Shown: positions 1-9,864, numbered from the stretch's first letter. The stretch is 64,000 bases of DNA from Herbidospora yilanensis (GCF_001570565.1 NZ_BBXE01000038.1:45902-109901), one strand, 5' to 3'. Notes: generated by a model from the sequence alone, not told the origin. Numbers and translations: made by a program.

Positions 1-93
1 GGCAGAGCCGCGCTCGCCAGCTACGCCGCCTTCATGGCCGAGTGCGCCCAGCTCGCCAAGGGCGACCTGGAACCGGAGCCGGTCCCGGCATGA
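1..93 (+). CDS. C-terminal end of an unidentified protein (partial)
   Basis: The window opens inside a frame that encodes about 30 residues, rich in Ala and ending in an acidic, proline-containing tail, before the TGA at 91-93. The stop overlaps the ATG of the next gene (ATGA), so the two are almost certainly translated from one mRNA. Too little is present to name a family. Confidence 0.55.
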   Translation, partial: GRAALASYAAFMAECAQLAKGDLEPEPVPA

Positions 94-770
94 ACACCCT
101 GGTCACCACGGGCCGGCTGGAGATGCTCGTGCGCTTCCACCCCGAGGACCTGCCGCCGGCGCCGTGGCTGGAGGACCTGCGGAGGTTGCGCGCCGAGGTC
201 TTCTACGAGGACGGCCGGCGTCCGGACTTCCGCCGGAACGGGGTGTACGAGGACTCCTCGCCCCTCGACCTCGGCTCCTTCCACCTGTCCGTCCACCCGG
301 CAGGTGAAGACCGGGTCGTCGCCTGCGCCCGGGTGTCGCCCGGTTCCCGATCCTCGCTGTTCCAGTCGAGGGAGCACCTGGGCGGCCCGGCCTTCGACGG
401 GCTGCTGGCCTCTCTCGGCACCGCCCCGGCCGACACCGCCGAGGCCGGACGGCTCGTGATCGCCCGCAAACACCGGGGCCGCGGCCTCGGCGGGCACCTC
501 CTCGCCTCCGTCCCCGCCGTCGGCGAGGCGATCGGAGCCTCCCTCATGTTCTGTACGACCGGCACCGTCGACGGCCAGGACCGGCTCTACGCCCACTACG
601 GGTGGCGCGCCTGCCCCGGCACCGACGGTTTCGACCCCCATTACCGGGACGTCGTCCTCGTCATGTCGAACGACCTCGGCCCGATGAGGCGCAGCGAAGC
701 CGTCCGGGCGAAGGTACGGCGCCAGCTCGGCGACCTGCCGAGGACCGGGTCCGCCCGCCTGGCGATCTGA
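90..770 (+). CDS. GNAT-fold acyltransferase, autoinducer-synthase / N-acyl amino acid synthase-like
   Basis: A 226-residue protein. The acyl-CoA pyrophosphate-binding loop of the GNAT fold (HRGRGLGGHLL, residues 128-138) is clear and is preceded by the strand AEAGRLVIA. The N-terminal layout, with an LR-x-EVFYEDG segment near residue 33, recalls acyl-homoserine-lactone synthases and FeeM-type N-acyl amino acid synthases rather than small-molecule acetyltransferases; that sub-assignment is inference. The ATG at 90 overlaps the preceding stop. The P450 gene follows after 28 nt in the same direction, so the GNAT may make an acylated product that the P450 oxidises. Substrate unknown. Confidence 0.7.
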   Translation: MNTLVTTGRLEMLVRFHPEDLPPAPWLEDLRRLRAEVFYEDGRRPDFRRNGVYEDSSPLDLGSFHLSVHPAGEDRVVACARVSPGSRSSLFQSREHLGGPAFDGLLASLGTAPADTAEAGRLVIARKHRGRGLGGHLLASVPAVGEAIGASLMFCTTGTVDGQDRLYAHYGWRACPGTDGFDPHYRDVVLVMSNDLGPMRRSEAVRAKVRRQLGDLPRTGSARLAI

Positions 771-798
771 CCGACCCACCGACGAGACATGGAGCAAC

Positions 799-1989
799 GT
801 GGTTTTCACTCCGGAGTTCTTCCAGAACCCCTATCCGACCTACGCCCACCTTCGCCGGAACGACCCCGTCGCGAGGACCACGATCCCCTTCACCGACGTG
901 GACGTGTGGCTGGTCAGCCGGTTCGAGGACGTCCGTGCGGCGTTCGCCGACAACCGGCTGAGCAGTGACTACTCCAACGCACCGGCCCACTTCCACGCCG
1001 CGCACCTGGCGTTCGGCGGGGACACCGTCGGGGCCCGGACGATGCTCAACCTGGACGCGCCCGACCACACGCGGGTCAGGAAGCTGGCGGCGGCCACCTT
1101 CACGGAGCGGCGGGTCGCCCAGTGGCAGGAGACGATCGCCGGGATCGTCGACGGCCTGCTGGACGCCGTGCCGGCCAAGGAACCGGTCGACGTGCTCGAC
1201 GCCATCGCGGCGCCCCTGTCGGTGCGGATGATCTGCACCGTCCTGGGCACGCCGCCGGCCGACAGCGTGCGGCTCCGTGCGTGGGGCGACGCGATCTTCA
1301 CCGCGGACCCGGGACAGCGCCACCTCATCCCGCAGGCGCTGGACGGGCTGATCGGCTACTCGGCCGACCTGATCGCGGCGAAACGCAGGGCACCCGCCGA
1401 CGACCTGCTGACCGAGCTCATCGAGGCGAGCGGCGCCCCCGGCCTGCTGACCGGGAACGAGCTGCTGGCCACGGTCACCGGCCTGGTCGTCGCCGGGTAC
1501 GAGTCGACCATCGCCATGGTGGGCGACCTGTTCCTGGCCCTGATCGACCACCCCGACCAGCTCGCCCTGCTCCGGCAGGACCCGTCCCTGGCCGACGCCG
1601 CGATCGAGGTGGTGCTCCGGTACGACGGCCCGCAGGCGTCGTCGTTCTGGCGCTTCGCCACCGAGGGCCTGGAACTCGCCGGGACGCCGATCGCGGCCCA
1701 GGACGTCGTGGTCCTGCTCGTCGGTTCGGCCCACCGCGACCCGGCGCGCTACCCCGACCCCGACACCTTCCACATCCTCCGGGAGGACAAGAAGCACCTG
1801 GCGTTCGGGCACGGCATCCACCGCTGCCTGGGCTCCCAGCTCGCCCGCCGCAACACCCGAACGCTGCTCACCAGGACCCTTGAGCGGTTCTCCTCGTGGT
1901 CGCTGGCGATCCCGCGTGAGTCGGTGTCCTACAAGCCCAATCTGATCGTGCGCGGACCGGCGGCGCTCCCGGTCACATTCGACCACTGA
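799..1989 (+). CDS. Cytochrome P450 with atypical K-helix
   Basis: A 396-residue soluble bacterial P450 of normal length. The haem-binding loop FGHGIHRCLG (336-345) supplies the Cys343 thiolate ligand, and the I-helix oxygen-activation motif reads AGYEST (232-237). The K-helix, normally E-x-x-R, reads I-E-V-V-L-R near residue 270, so the Glu expected three residues before Arg is Val, with a Glu one position earlier. The GTG start at 799 has GGAG at 791-794. It lies downstream of the GNAT gene and is probably co-transcribed. Electrons would come from ferredoxin and reductase encoded elsewhere. Substrate not predictable. Confidence 0.88.
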   Translation: MVFTPEFFQNPYPTYAHLRRNDPVARTTIPFTDVDVWLVSRFEDVRAAFADNRLSSDYSNAPAHFHAAHLAFGGDTVGARTMLNLDAPDHTRVRKLAAATFTERRVAQWQETIAGIVDGLLDAVPAKEPVDVLDAIAAPLSVRMICTVLGTPPADSVRLRAWGDAIFTADPGQRHLIPQALDGLIGYSADLIAAKRRAPADDLLTELIEASGAPGLLTGNELLATVTGLVVAGYESTIAMVGDLFLALIDHPDQLALLRQDPSLADAAIEVVLRYDGPQASSFWRFATEGLELAGTPIAAQDVVVLLVGSAHRDPARYPDPDTFHILREDKKHLAFGHGIHRCLGSQLARRNTRTLLTRTLERFSSWSLAIPRESVSYKPNLIVRGPAALPVTFDH

Positions 1990-2004
1990 CCTGCCCGCAC
2001 TTCC

Positions 2005-2038
2005 GGCCCGCGGTGCCCTCCCCCCCGCGCCGCGGGCC
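2005..2038 (+). terminator. GC hairpin after the P450 gene
   Basis: GGCCCGCGG (2005-2013) pairs with CCGCGGGCC (2030-2038) around a C-rich loop, 16 nt after the P450 stop. There is no U-tract, which is common for actinobacterial terminators. A second self-complementary stretch, CTCTCCGGAGAG, follows at once. Confidence 0.45.
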
Positions 2039-2065
2039 TCTCTCCGGAGAGGCCCGATCCGGCGG

Positions 2066-2088
2066 GAACCTGCGACCCTTGACCCCCA
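2066..2088 (-). other. Partial copy of the tRNA-Pro(GGG) gene, possible decayed attachment site
   Basis: These 23 bases repeat the stretch 4011-4034 of the intact tRNA-Pro gene (24 bases from T-loop to anticodon loop), in the same orientation and with one missing C. The flanks do not look like a tRNA. With the intact gene at 3991-4067 it brackets a decayed NB-ARC/TPR locus, as att sites bracket an island. No integrase is visible. Confidence 0.45.
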
Positions 2089-2125
2089 CCCTGTCCGGGA
2101 CGGTCTGAGGGAGTCGAACGGAGCA

Positions 2126-2139
2126 CTCCGATATCGGAG
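2126..2139. promoter_or_regulatory. Perfect 14-bp palindrome before the NB-ARC gene
   Basis: CTCCGATATCGGAG is fully self-complementary and ends 8 bp before the GTG at 2148. Its position suits an operator for a dimeric regulator. No cognate regulator can be assigned. Confidence 0.4.
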
Positions 2140-2147
2140 AATGCCTG

Positions 2148-3179
2148 GTGATGCAGACTCATGATCTTCGTCCGGAACTGCCTCGCCACCCCGTCCCCCA
2201 CTTCACGGGCCGGGAGGAGGCCTTGGCGGAACTGCGCGCGGGCCCACCGGTCCAGGTGGTGGCGGGGCCCGGCGGGATGGGCAAGACCGAGCTCCTGCTC
2301 CAGTACGTCGACCGGTTCGGCGCCGACCACAGTCTCGTGTGGTGGATCGACGGCGCGGGGGCCGTGCGGATCGAGGAGGGCCTGGCCGACCTGGGCCGCG
2401 CCCTGCTGGCCGCGCCGACCCTGGAGATCGCCGTCCCGTGGGCGCTGGAGTGGCTGCGGACCCACCCGGGCTGGCTGCTGGTCTTCGACGACGTGTGGGA
2501 CGTCGCGCACGTCCTGGACCACGTCGAAGGACTGCACGGCGGACGCGTTGTGATCACCACCGCCTTCGACCCCGGCGGCCTGGCCGCCGTGCCGCTGGGC
2601 CCGCTGCCCGTCGACCGGCTGGGCGGGAACCCGCTGGCCCTCGCCCTCATGGACGGCCTGCCCGAGCCGGAATCGGTGCCCGATGACGGCGACCCGGTGA
2701 AAACGGTGCTGCGGCTCGTCGTCGGCCGGATCGAAGGGCTCGACCCCTTCGCCGGGCGGCTCTTCGAGACGCTGGCGCTGCTCGGCCGCGAGACGGTGCC
2801 GCGTGAGCTCCTGCCCGCCACGCCGGAGATCGACGCGGGGCTGCGGCTGCTGGCGGGGCACCGGCTGATCAGCCTGCACGACGGGCTGATCGGCGTACAC
2901 GAGGAGATCCAGCTCTTCGTGGCTGCCGAGGTCGGCGCCGAACGTCGGTTCCGGGCCTTCGAGGAGGCAGTGTCGTGGATCGGGGCGCTGCTGCCGGAGG
3001 ACCCCCTGGTGCCCCTGTCGTGGCCGGCCCATCGGCGGATCATGCCACTCGCCCGTAAGGTGCTGCCGGTCACCTCCCGGACGTGGGAGCTCAACAAACG
3101 GCTCGTCGACCGGGAGGGCGCGGCCGCAGTGGTGGCCCGGCGCGAGATCGTGCGCCGCAGCGTGGCACGGAGCGGATGA
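2148..3179 (+). CDS. NB-ARC (STAND) ATPase, 5' portion of a broken NB-ARC-TPR gene
   Basis: A 343-residue frame with the P-loop GPGGMGKT (40-47), Walker B LLVFDDVWD (111-119) and a GxPLAL-type motif (161-168), the order seen in NB-ARC signalling ATPases. The stretch between Walker B and the GxPLAL motif is shorter than usual, which suggests an internal deletion. The frame stops at 3177-3179, but the TPR repeats that normally follow continue at once in the +1 frame, so a frameshift near 3170 separates the two halves. The start is GTG 2148 or ATG 2151. In related proteins the ATPase couples ligand sensing to a TPR scaffold; here it is probably non-functional or truncated. Confidence 0.7.
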   Translation: MMQTHDLRPELPRHPVPHFTGREEALAELRAGPPVQVVAGPGGMGKTELLLQYVDRFGADHSLVWWIDGAGAVRIEEGLADLGRALLAAPTLEIAVPWALEWLRTHPGWLLVFDDVWDVAHVLDHVEGLHGGRVVITTAFDPGGLAAVPLGPLPVDRLGGNPLALALMDGLPEPESVPDDGDPVKTVLRLVVGRIEGLDPFAGRLFETLALLGRETVPRELLPATPEIDAGLRLLAGHRLISLHDGLIGVHEEIQLFVAAEVGAERRFRAFEEAVSWIGALLPEDPLVPLSWPAHRRIMPLARKVLPVTSRTWELNKRLVDREGAAAVVARREIVRRSVARSG

Positions 3180-3180
3180 C

Positions 3181-3810
3181 CCCGAGACCTTGAGATCCCG
3201 GCACAGCCTGGCGCTGTGGACGGGCATGGCCGGTGACGCGGTCGCCGCCAGGGAACAGTTGAACGGGCTGGTGGCCGTCTGCGAGCGCATCCTCGGCCCC
3301 TACGACCCGCTGACCCTCACGGCCCGGCACGAGCCGGCCCACTGGACCGAGAACGCGGGCGACGCCGCCCAGGCCCTCGACCTGTACACGTGGCTGCTGG
3401 AGGACCGGCGGCAGATCCTCGGCCCCGACCATGTCAAAACACTGACGACCTGGTTCGAGACGGCCCGCGTGACCGGGGTGGTGGGCGACCACGCCGGCGC
3501 CCGCGACCAGTTCGGCCTGCTGCTGGCCGCACAGGAACGCGTCCAGGGCGCCGAGCACCCCGGGACGTTGCGCACCCGCCGCGCGTTCGCCGTCTGGACC
3601 GGGCTGGCGGGCGATCCGGTCGCCGCAAGGGACCTGCTTGCCGCCCTGCTGCCGGTCTAAAAGCGGGTGCTGGGCGCCGGAGACCCCCACGTGACCGCCA
3701 CCCGGGAAGCGCTGGAGACCTGGTCCGAGCAAGCACTCGCCTCGGGTGACCGGAACCCCGAGTCACCCGCACGTGGTGGACAGGGCCGCGGTCCGACGAT
3801 CAGTACATGA
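3181..3810 (+). pseudogene. TPR repeats, detached 3' part of the NB-ARC-TPR gene with an in-frame stop
   Basis: Reading from DDPETLRSRHSLA, this frame contains about four 42-residue TPR_12-type units, each with the ERxLGxxHPxTLxxR pattern. A TAA at 3658-3660 interrupts it, yet the same frame continues with KRVLGAGDPHVTATR, the expected next repeat, until TGA 3808-3810. A frameshift upstream and a nonsense codon inside make a clear pseudogene. It belongs to the ATPase frame at 2148-3179. Confidence 0.8.
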
Positions 3811-3960
3811 AGCCCAGACACCTCATCGTCGCCACCGCGGCGGTGTCGGCGAATTAGATTGGAGGACACCGGCGCCCTGGCCGGCCATGGACGTACGCAG
3901 GTGACCGAGATCGTCTACCGACGCGAGATCTTCAAGAAGCGGGAAAGGGGCTCCGGATAA
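3807..3960 (+). other. Remnant region between the TPR pseudogene and tRNA-Pro
   Basis: A signal-peptide-like start (MKPRHLIVATAAVSA) at 3807 stops after 16 codons. A short basic tail, VTEIVYRREIFKKRERGSG, lies in another frame and ends at 3960. The two may be ends of a deleted gene. Nothing here looks like an intact CDS. Confidence 0.3.
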
Positions 3961-3975
3961 TCTCCGAAACCCCTT
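3945..3975 (-). terminator. Probable terminator of tRNA-Pro
   Basis: On the minus strand AAGGGG (from 3975) pairs with CCCCTT (to 3945), with an inner TCGGA/TCCGG stem and an AT-containing loop. It starts 15 nt beyond the tRNA 3' end. The stem is imperfect and a short pyrimidine-rich run follows. Confidence 0.45.
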
Positions 3976-3990
3976 GCGACCAGACAAAAC

Positions 3991-4067
<77 letters not shown>

Positions 4068-4150
4068 TTCACTGCTTCGTGCCCCTCAGGCACGGAACAA
4101 CCTTAGCGCAGATTCGCGCCCCGCGTGCACCGACGCGTAGTGTGGCGATC

Positions 4151-4567
4151 ATGGGAAGGCGCCCGCAGGTCGATCACGAGGAACTGGCGAGGCTCTCCGC
4201 CAGGGGCTGGTCCAACGCCGACCTGGCGGCCCACTTCGGCGTCACCGAGTCGGGCATCCTCCAGGCCAAGCGCTCGGCGGGCCTGTCGAAGCCCATGACC
4301 GACCACTCGGCCGCCATCCCCTGGAAGCTCGCCAGGCCCCACTCCCAGTCCGGCCCGGCCACCAACCTGCGGAATCTCTCGGCCGCCGCCCAGGGCAAGC
4401 CCGTACCGAAAGAGAAGATCAACACAGCTCTCCGGTGGGCGACGAGGCTGGTCGAGAACGGCCTCGACATCGCCTACGACCCGGAGCGGGGGTTCCACGA
4501 GGTCGAGGCGTCAGCGGCCTCGCACATCGCGCAGGTTCTCAGGTCGGCTCGGGAGAAGCTCGGCTAA
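4151..4567 (+). CDS. Small helix-turn-helix protein
   Basis: A 138-residue protein. An N-terminal HTH (about residues 8-40, LSARGWSNADLAAHFGVTESGI with an HTH-like spacing) is followed by a linker and a helical C-terminal domain with WATRLVENGLDIAYDP. The fold suggests a DNA-binding protein, but I recognise no named family. ATG 4151 is preferred because CGTAGTGT sits 7 nt upstream, giving a leaderless -10 arrangement; GTG 4142 is possible. The gene stands alone beside tRNA-Pro and meets the membrane-protein gene at 4564 tail to tail with a 4-nt overlap. Confidence 0.6.
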   Translation: MGRRPQVDHEELARLSARGWSNADLAAHFGVTESGILQAKRSAGLSKPMTDHSAAIPWKLARPHSQSGPATNLRNLSAAAQGKPVPKEKINTALRWATRLVENGLDIAYDPERGFHEVEASAASHIAQVLRSAREKLG

Positions 4568-4794
4568 AGGGTCTCGTCCCGCATGTCGACCGTGTTCACC
4601 AGGTCGTCCTCGACCACCTGATCCGTTGAGCGCCGCCGCCGGGCGAGCAGTGTGGTCACCACACCGCTGATCACGCCGACGCACATCATGATCCAGCCGA
4701 TGGCCTGGAGGTCGAAGCCGGGCGCCTCCCATTTCACCGCGAACGCCAGCACCGCCCCTACCACCACGAAAGCCAAACTGGCTCCAAATCCCAT
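4564..4794 (-). CDS. DUF6458-like small membrane protein
   Basis: A 76-residue protein with two membrane helices: MGFGASLAFVVVGAVLAFAV and GWIMMCVGVISGVVTTLL. They are followed by a basic patch and an acidic tail. The MGxG start and helix spacing resemble DUF6458 proteins of actinomycetes. ATG 4794 has AGGCGG 7 nt upstream and fits the family; ATG 4821 (85 residues) has GAGGG 8 nt upstream and cannot be excluded. Function unknown. Confidence 0.6.
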   Translation of the reverse strand: MGFGASLAFVVVGAVLAFAVKWEAPGFDLQAIGWIMMCVGVISGVVTTLLARRRRSTDQVVEDDLVNTVDMRDETL

Positions 4795-4887
4795 AAGGAC
4801 GCCGCCTACCCGGCAATTCATGGGTTACGCCCTCATTTCACGGGCAGTCCGGAGTGTCGAAGACAAAGCAGACAGCCGGAGGCAGAC

Positions 4888-5454
4888 ATGAGCGCCATCG
4901 CATGGGTGGTCGTGGTCGTAGCCGTCGTCGTGGCGCTGGGAGCCATCGGGTACGTCGTGGCGGGCCAGAGCCGGCGGCGCCACCTGCAGGACCGATTCGG
5001 CCCCGAATACGACCGCGTCGTCCAGGAGACCGACAGCCGCAGGGACGCCGAGCAGGAGTTGCTGGCCCGGGAGGCCCGCTACGCCGATCTCGACATCCGT
5101 CCCCTCGACGCCGAGGCCCGGGACACGTACGCGAAGAAGTGGCGGGAGGTGCAGGAGCGGTTCGTCGACGCGCCGAGTTTCGCCGTCACCGAGGCGGACG
5201 CCCTGGTCACCGCCGTCATGGCCGACCGCGGCTACCCGACGGACGAGTTCGAGGAGCGGGTGAACGTCCTGTCGGTCGGGCACGCCGGGACCCTCGACCG
5301 CTACCGCGAGGCCCACCAGATCAGCGGCCGGGCCGCCCGGCAGGAGGCCACCACCGAGGATCTCCGCCAGGCCATGGTCCACTACCGCGCCCTCTTCGAC
5401 GAGCTTCTCGACGACGTGCACGCCCACTCTCCCCGCAAGGAGGCCGATCACTGA
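4888..5454 (+). CDS. Membrane-anchored hypothetical protein
   Basis: A 188-residue protein with one N-terminal membrane helix (residues 3-25) followed by a charged, mostly helical cytoplasmic-type domain. The core WREVQERFVDAP...ADALVTAVMADRGYP resembles the core of the next gene product (WRDIKAAFVDDP...ADALIDEAV), so the neighbours share a domain. The stop overlaps the next start (TGATG), and a third small membrane gene follows, so this is a three-gene operon. I do not know its role; this type of protein is common in actinomycetes. Confidence 0.65.
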   Translation: MSAIAWVVVVVAVVVALGAIGYVVAGQSRRRHLQDRFGPEYDRVVQETDSRRDAEQELLAREARYADLDIRPLDAEARDTYAKKWREVQERFVDAPSFAVTEADALVTAVMADRGYPTDEFEERVNVLSVGHAGTLDRYREAHQISGRAARQEATTEDLRQAMVHYRALFDELLDDVHAHSPRKEADH

Positions 5455-5996
5455 TGACCACGTACAACCCTTACGACCGGGACAAGACGGCCGAGACCGA
5501 CAGAGACGACGTCCTCGCGGACGACCACCGGAACGACGACAAGCTGGTCGCCTCCGACCTGGTCCCGGGCCCGCGTGACACCGGCGACCGCGTCCCCGGC
5601 GACCGCCTCTCCGATGACCGCAACGCCGAGACCGCGCCCGTGGGCGTGGCCGGCAGCGCCTCCGTCACCTCGCCCGACGCCGTCGACGAGGCCCACCGCG
5701 ACACCGCGGGCGACCTGTCCGACGCCGAGGCGGCGACCGTCGAGGACACCACGCCGAGCCCGGTCGGCGACATCGACTTCGACGAGCGCTGGCGCGACAT
5801 CAAGGCCGCCTTCGTCGACGACCCGCGCGAGTCGGTCGAGAAGGCCGACGCGCTGATCGACGAGGCCGTCTCGGCGCTGGCCGCCACGCGCCAGTCGCTG
5901 GTCGACCAGTGGAAGAACTCCGGCACCAACGACACCGAGCAGCTCCGGCTCGCGCTCCGCGAGTACCGCGACCTGTTCGACCGGCTGAAGGGATAA
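5454..5996 (+). CDS. Acidic hypothetical protein sharing a core with the upstream gene
   Basis: A 180-residue protein. Residues 1-100 are highly charged (many D, E, R and T) and probably disordered. Residues about 105-180 form a helical domain around FDERWRDIKAAFVDDPRESV and ADALIDEAVSALAATRQ. This core resembles the soluble part of the preceding product, which carries a membrane anchor that is absent here. Translation is coupled through TGATG at 5452-5456. Function unknown. Confidence 0.65.
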   Translation: MTTYNPYDRDKTAETDRDDVLADDHRNDDKLVASDLVPGPRDTGDRVPGDRLSDDRNAETAPVGVAGSASVTSPDAVDEAHRDTAGDLSDAEAATVEDTTPSPVGDIDFDERWRDIKAAFVDDPRESVEKADALIDEAVSALAATRQSLVDQWKNSGTNDTEQLRLALREYRDLFDRLKG

Positions 5997-6001
5997 GTCA
6001 C

Positions 6002-6190
6002 ATGCTGGCCATCGCCGCGGCGGTCGTCTTCGGGATCGCCTTCCTGCTCGACCTGCTCAACGCCGACATCGGCATCGGGCTGACCGCGCTCATCGCGCTC
6101 GGGCTCTGCCTCCTGGCGCTCCACCAGGCCGGCATCGGCACCGCGAGCGTCGGCAACGGCGGCTGGCGCCGGGGCCGGGTCCGCAGGTAG
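6002..6190 (+). CDS. Small two-helix membrane protein
   Basis: A 62-residue protein made of two hydrophobic helices (about 1-20 and 24-42) and a short basic C-terminus ending RRGRVRR. It starts 5 nt after the preceding stop and is followed by a strong terminator, so it closes the three-gene operon. No family recognised; such proteins are often annotated only as hypothetical membrane proteins. Confidence 0.6.
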   Translation: MLAIAAAVVFGIAFLLDLLNADIGIGLTALIALGLCLLALHQAGIGTASVGNGGWRRGRVRR

Positions 6191-6207
6191 ACCCGTACAG
6201 AAGAATC

Positions 6208-6250
6208 GCCGCGCGGCCGCTCAGGGCCGCGCGGCTTTCTTTTTCTTTTA
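6208..6250 (+). terminator. Strong intrinsic terminator
   Basis: GCCGCGCGGCC (6208-6218) and GGCCGCGCGGC (6225-6235) form a perfect 11-bp stem, followed by a T-rich run at 6236-6248. This is the most classical rho-independent terminator in the window and ends the 4888-6190 operon. Confidence 0.9.
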
Positions 6251-6473
6251 CGGCTTCGCACACTCTCCGGCCAGGAAACCGCCGTCGTCGCCGGTGCCCC
6301 GCGGAGAAAACCCGTCGCCCCCGACCGATGAGCCGTGGCACCATCCTCGGCATGTTCACGACGTTCTTCCGAGCCGGCTAGCGCTCCGCCAGCCACTCTG
6401 AGGCCCAGCCCGCGGCTGGCGAAGCGGGAACCGGCCATCCTGCCGTTCCCGGGCGCCGACCCGGAGTTGCGTC

Positions 6474-7388
6474 ATGCCCTCAGAGTTCCTCGTCCGCACC
6501 GTCACCGGCCTGGAAGACCTGACCGCCGCCGAGATCACCGAAGCCGGTCACCGCGTCGTCGACGTCACCAAACGCCAGCTCGTCGTCGAGGCCGCCGGTC
6601 CCGTCGTGACCCGCCTGGCCGACGACCTGTTCGCCGTCCGGGCGTCGGTCCCCGACCCGGGCCGCACCAGGGACGGCCTGCGGCAGGCCGTCGCCCGTCT
6701 CACCGCCCGCGTCGCCCACGGCGGCCCGATCAGCGTCACCGCCTCGTTCACGGGGTCCCGGAACTTCAGCCGGTTCGACGTCGAGGACGCCGTCGGTGCG
6801 CGCCTCGGCGAGCCCTACTTCTCCCGCCGCCACGGCACTCCCCCGCCCCCGGGCACCACGGATCTGCGGGTGACCCTCGACGGCAAGGCGATGTGGCTGG
6901 GGGTGCGCCCGCATCCCGCGCCCCTGCACCGCCGCGCCTGGCGGAGGGCCACGGTGGTCGGCAGCCTGCATCCGCCGGTGGCCGCCGCGATGGCCAGGCT
7001 GGCCGGCATCCGGCCCGGTCACGTGGTGTTCGACCCGTGTTGCGGGGCGGGGACCCTGCTCATCGAGGCACGGATCCAGGTGCCGGGCGCGCGTTACCAC
7101 GGCACCGACATCGACCCGGCGGCCATCCGGGCCGCGCGGATCAACGATCCGGGCATCGCCTGGCGTACGGAGGCGGTCGAACCCGACCGGATCCTGGCCA
7201 ATCCTCCCTGGGGGGTGCGCCTGCCCGCCGACGCGGTCCCCTCGGCGGGGTGGCCGGAGGCGGGGCGGCTGGTGGCGATCCTGGGTGAGGGCCAGCGGCT
7301 CGACCGGCGGTGGACGACGGTCGGGGAACATGCGCTGACCGTGGCCGGGAGGCATCCGCGCATCGTCGTGGCCTTGATAGGCAAGTAG
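6474..7388 (+). CDS. THUMP-domain RNA methyltransferase (UPF0020 / Trm14 / RlmL-N type)
   Basis: A 304-residue protein. An N-terminal THUMP-like RNA-binding region (about 1-150) precedes a Rossmann methyltransferase domain with motif I VFDPCCGAGTLLIEA (near 184-198), an acidic loop GTDIDP, and motif IV ILANPPWG. The NPPW motif marks N-methylation of a base amino group, so N2-guanine methylation of tRNA or rRNA with S-adenosylmethionine is the likely reaction. It is at the short end for the family. Its stop codon lies inside the operator of the following arsR gene. Confidence 0.82.
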   Translation: MPSEFLVRTVTGLEDLTAAEITEAGHRVVDVTKRQLVVEAAGPVVTRLADDLFAVRASVPDPGRTRDGLRQAVARLTARVAHGGPISVTASFTGSRNFSRFDVEDAVGARLGEPYFSRRHGTPPPPGTTDLRVTLDGKAMWLGVRPHPAPLHRRAWRRATVVGSLHPPVAAAMARLAGIRPGHVVFDPCCGAGTLLIEARIQVPGARYHGTDIDPAAIRAARINDPGIAWRTEAVEPDRILANPPWGVRLPADAVPSAGWPEAGRLVAILGEGQRLDRRWTTVGEHALTVAGRHPRIVVALIGK

Positions 7389-7403
7389 CGGCTTGCCTAT
7401 ACT
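7374..7403 (+). promoter_or_regulatory. arsR promoter with an overlapping perfect operator
   Basis: TTGATA (7374-7379), an 18-nt spacer and TATACT (7398-7403) form a near-consensus promoter, and 7 nt later lies the GTG at 7411. A perfect inverted repeat, ATAGGCAAG-N6-CTTGCCTAT (7377-7400), covers the end of the -35, the spacer and the start of the -10. This is the layout expected for an autorepressed ArsR-family gene with a leaderless transcript. Confidence 0.8.
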
Positions 7404-7410
7404 CCTGCGG

Positions 7411-7688
7411 GTGGGTGACATCTACAAAGCCCTCGCCGACCCCACCCGCAGGAAGATCCTCGACGAGCTGACCGACCGGAACGGTCAGACCCTGTTCGAG
7501 ATCTGCACCCGCCTGGCCGGCCGGCACCAGCTCGCCTCGTCGCGACAGGCCATCTCCCAGCACCTGGAGGTGCTGGAGGCGGCCGGGCTCGTGGAGAGCC
7601 GCCGGGAGGGCCGGTACAAGTTCCATTTCATCGACCCCGCGCCGCTGCGGCAGATCGCCGAGCGGTGGATTCCACCGGAGGAACCGGT

Positions 7689-7692
<4 letters not shown>
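7411..7692 (+). CDS. ArsR-family transcriptional regulator
   Basis: A 93-residue winged-helix protein. The sequence KALADPTRRKILDEL at the N-terminus and SRQAISQHLEVLEAAGLVESRREGRYKFHFID in the recognition region are typical of the ArsR type without a metal site; no CxC metal motif is present. GTG 7411 is preferred over the TTG at 7393 because it follows the -10 by 7 nt and gives the usual VGDIYKAL start. The stop overlaps the next start (ATGA), so regulator and glyoxalase-fold enzyme are one operon. It probably represses its own promoter through the 7377-7400 palindrome. Confidence 0.88.

Positions 7693-9864
<2,172 letters not shown>

Noticed and set aside
6328..6381. A 17-codon frame MSRGTILGMFTTFFRAG before the methyltransferase gene
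   Set aside because: No ribosome site and no known leader-peptide pattern; too short to support.
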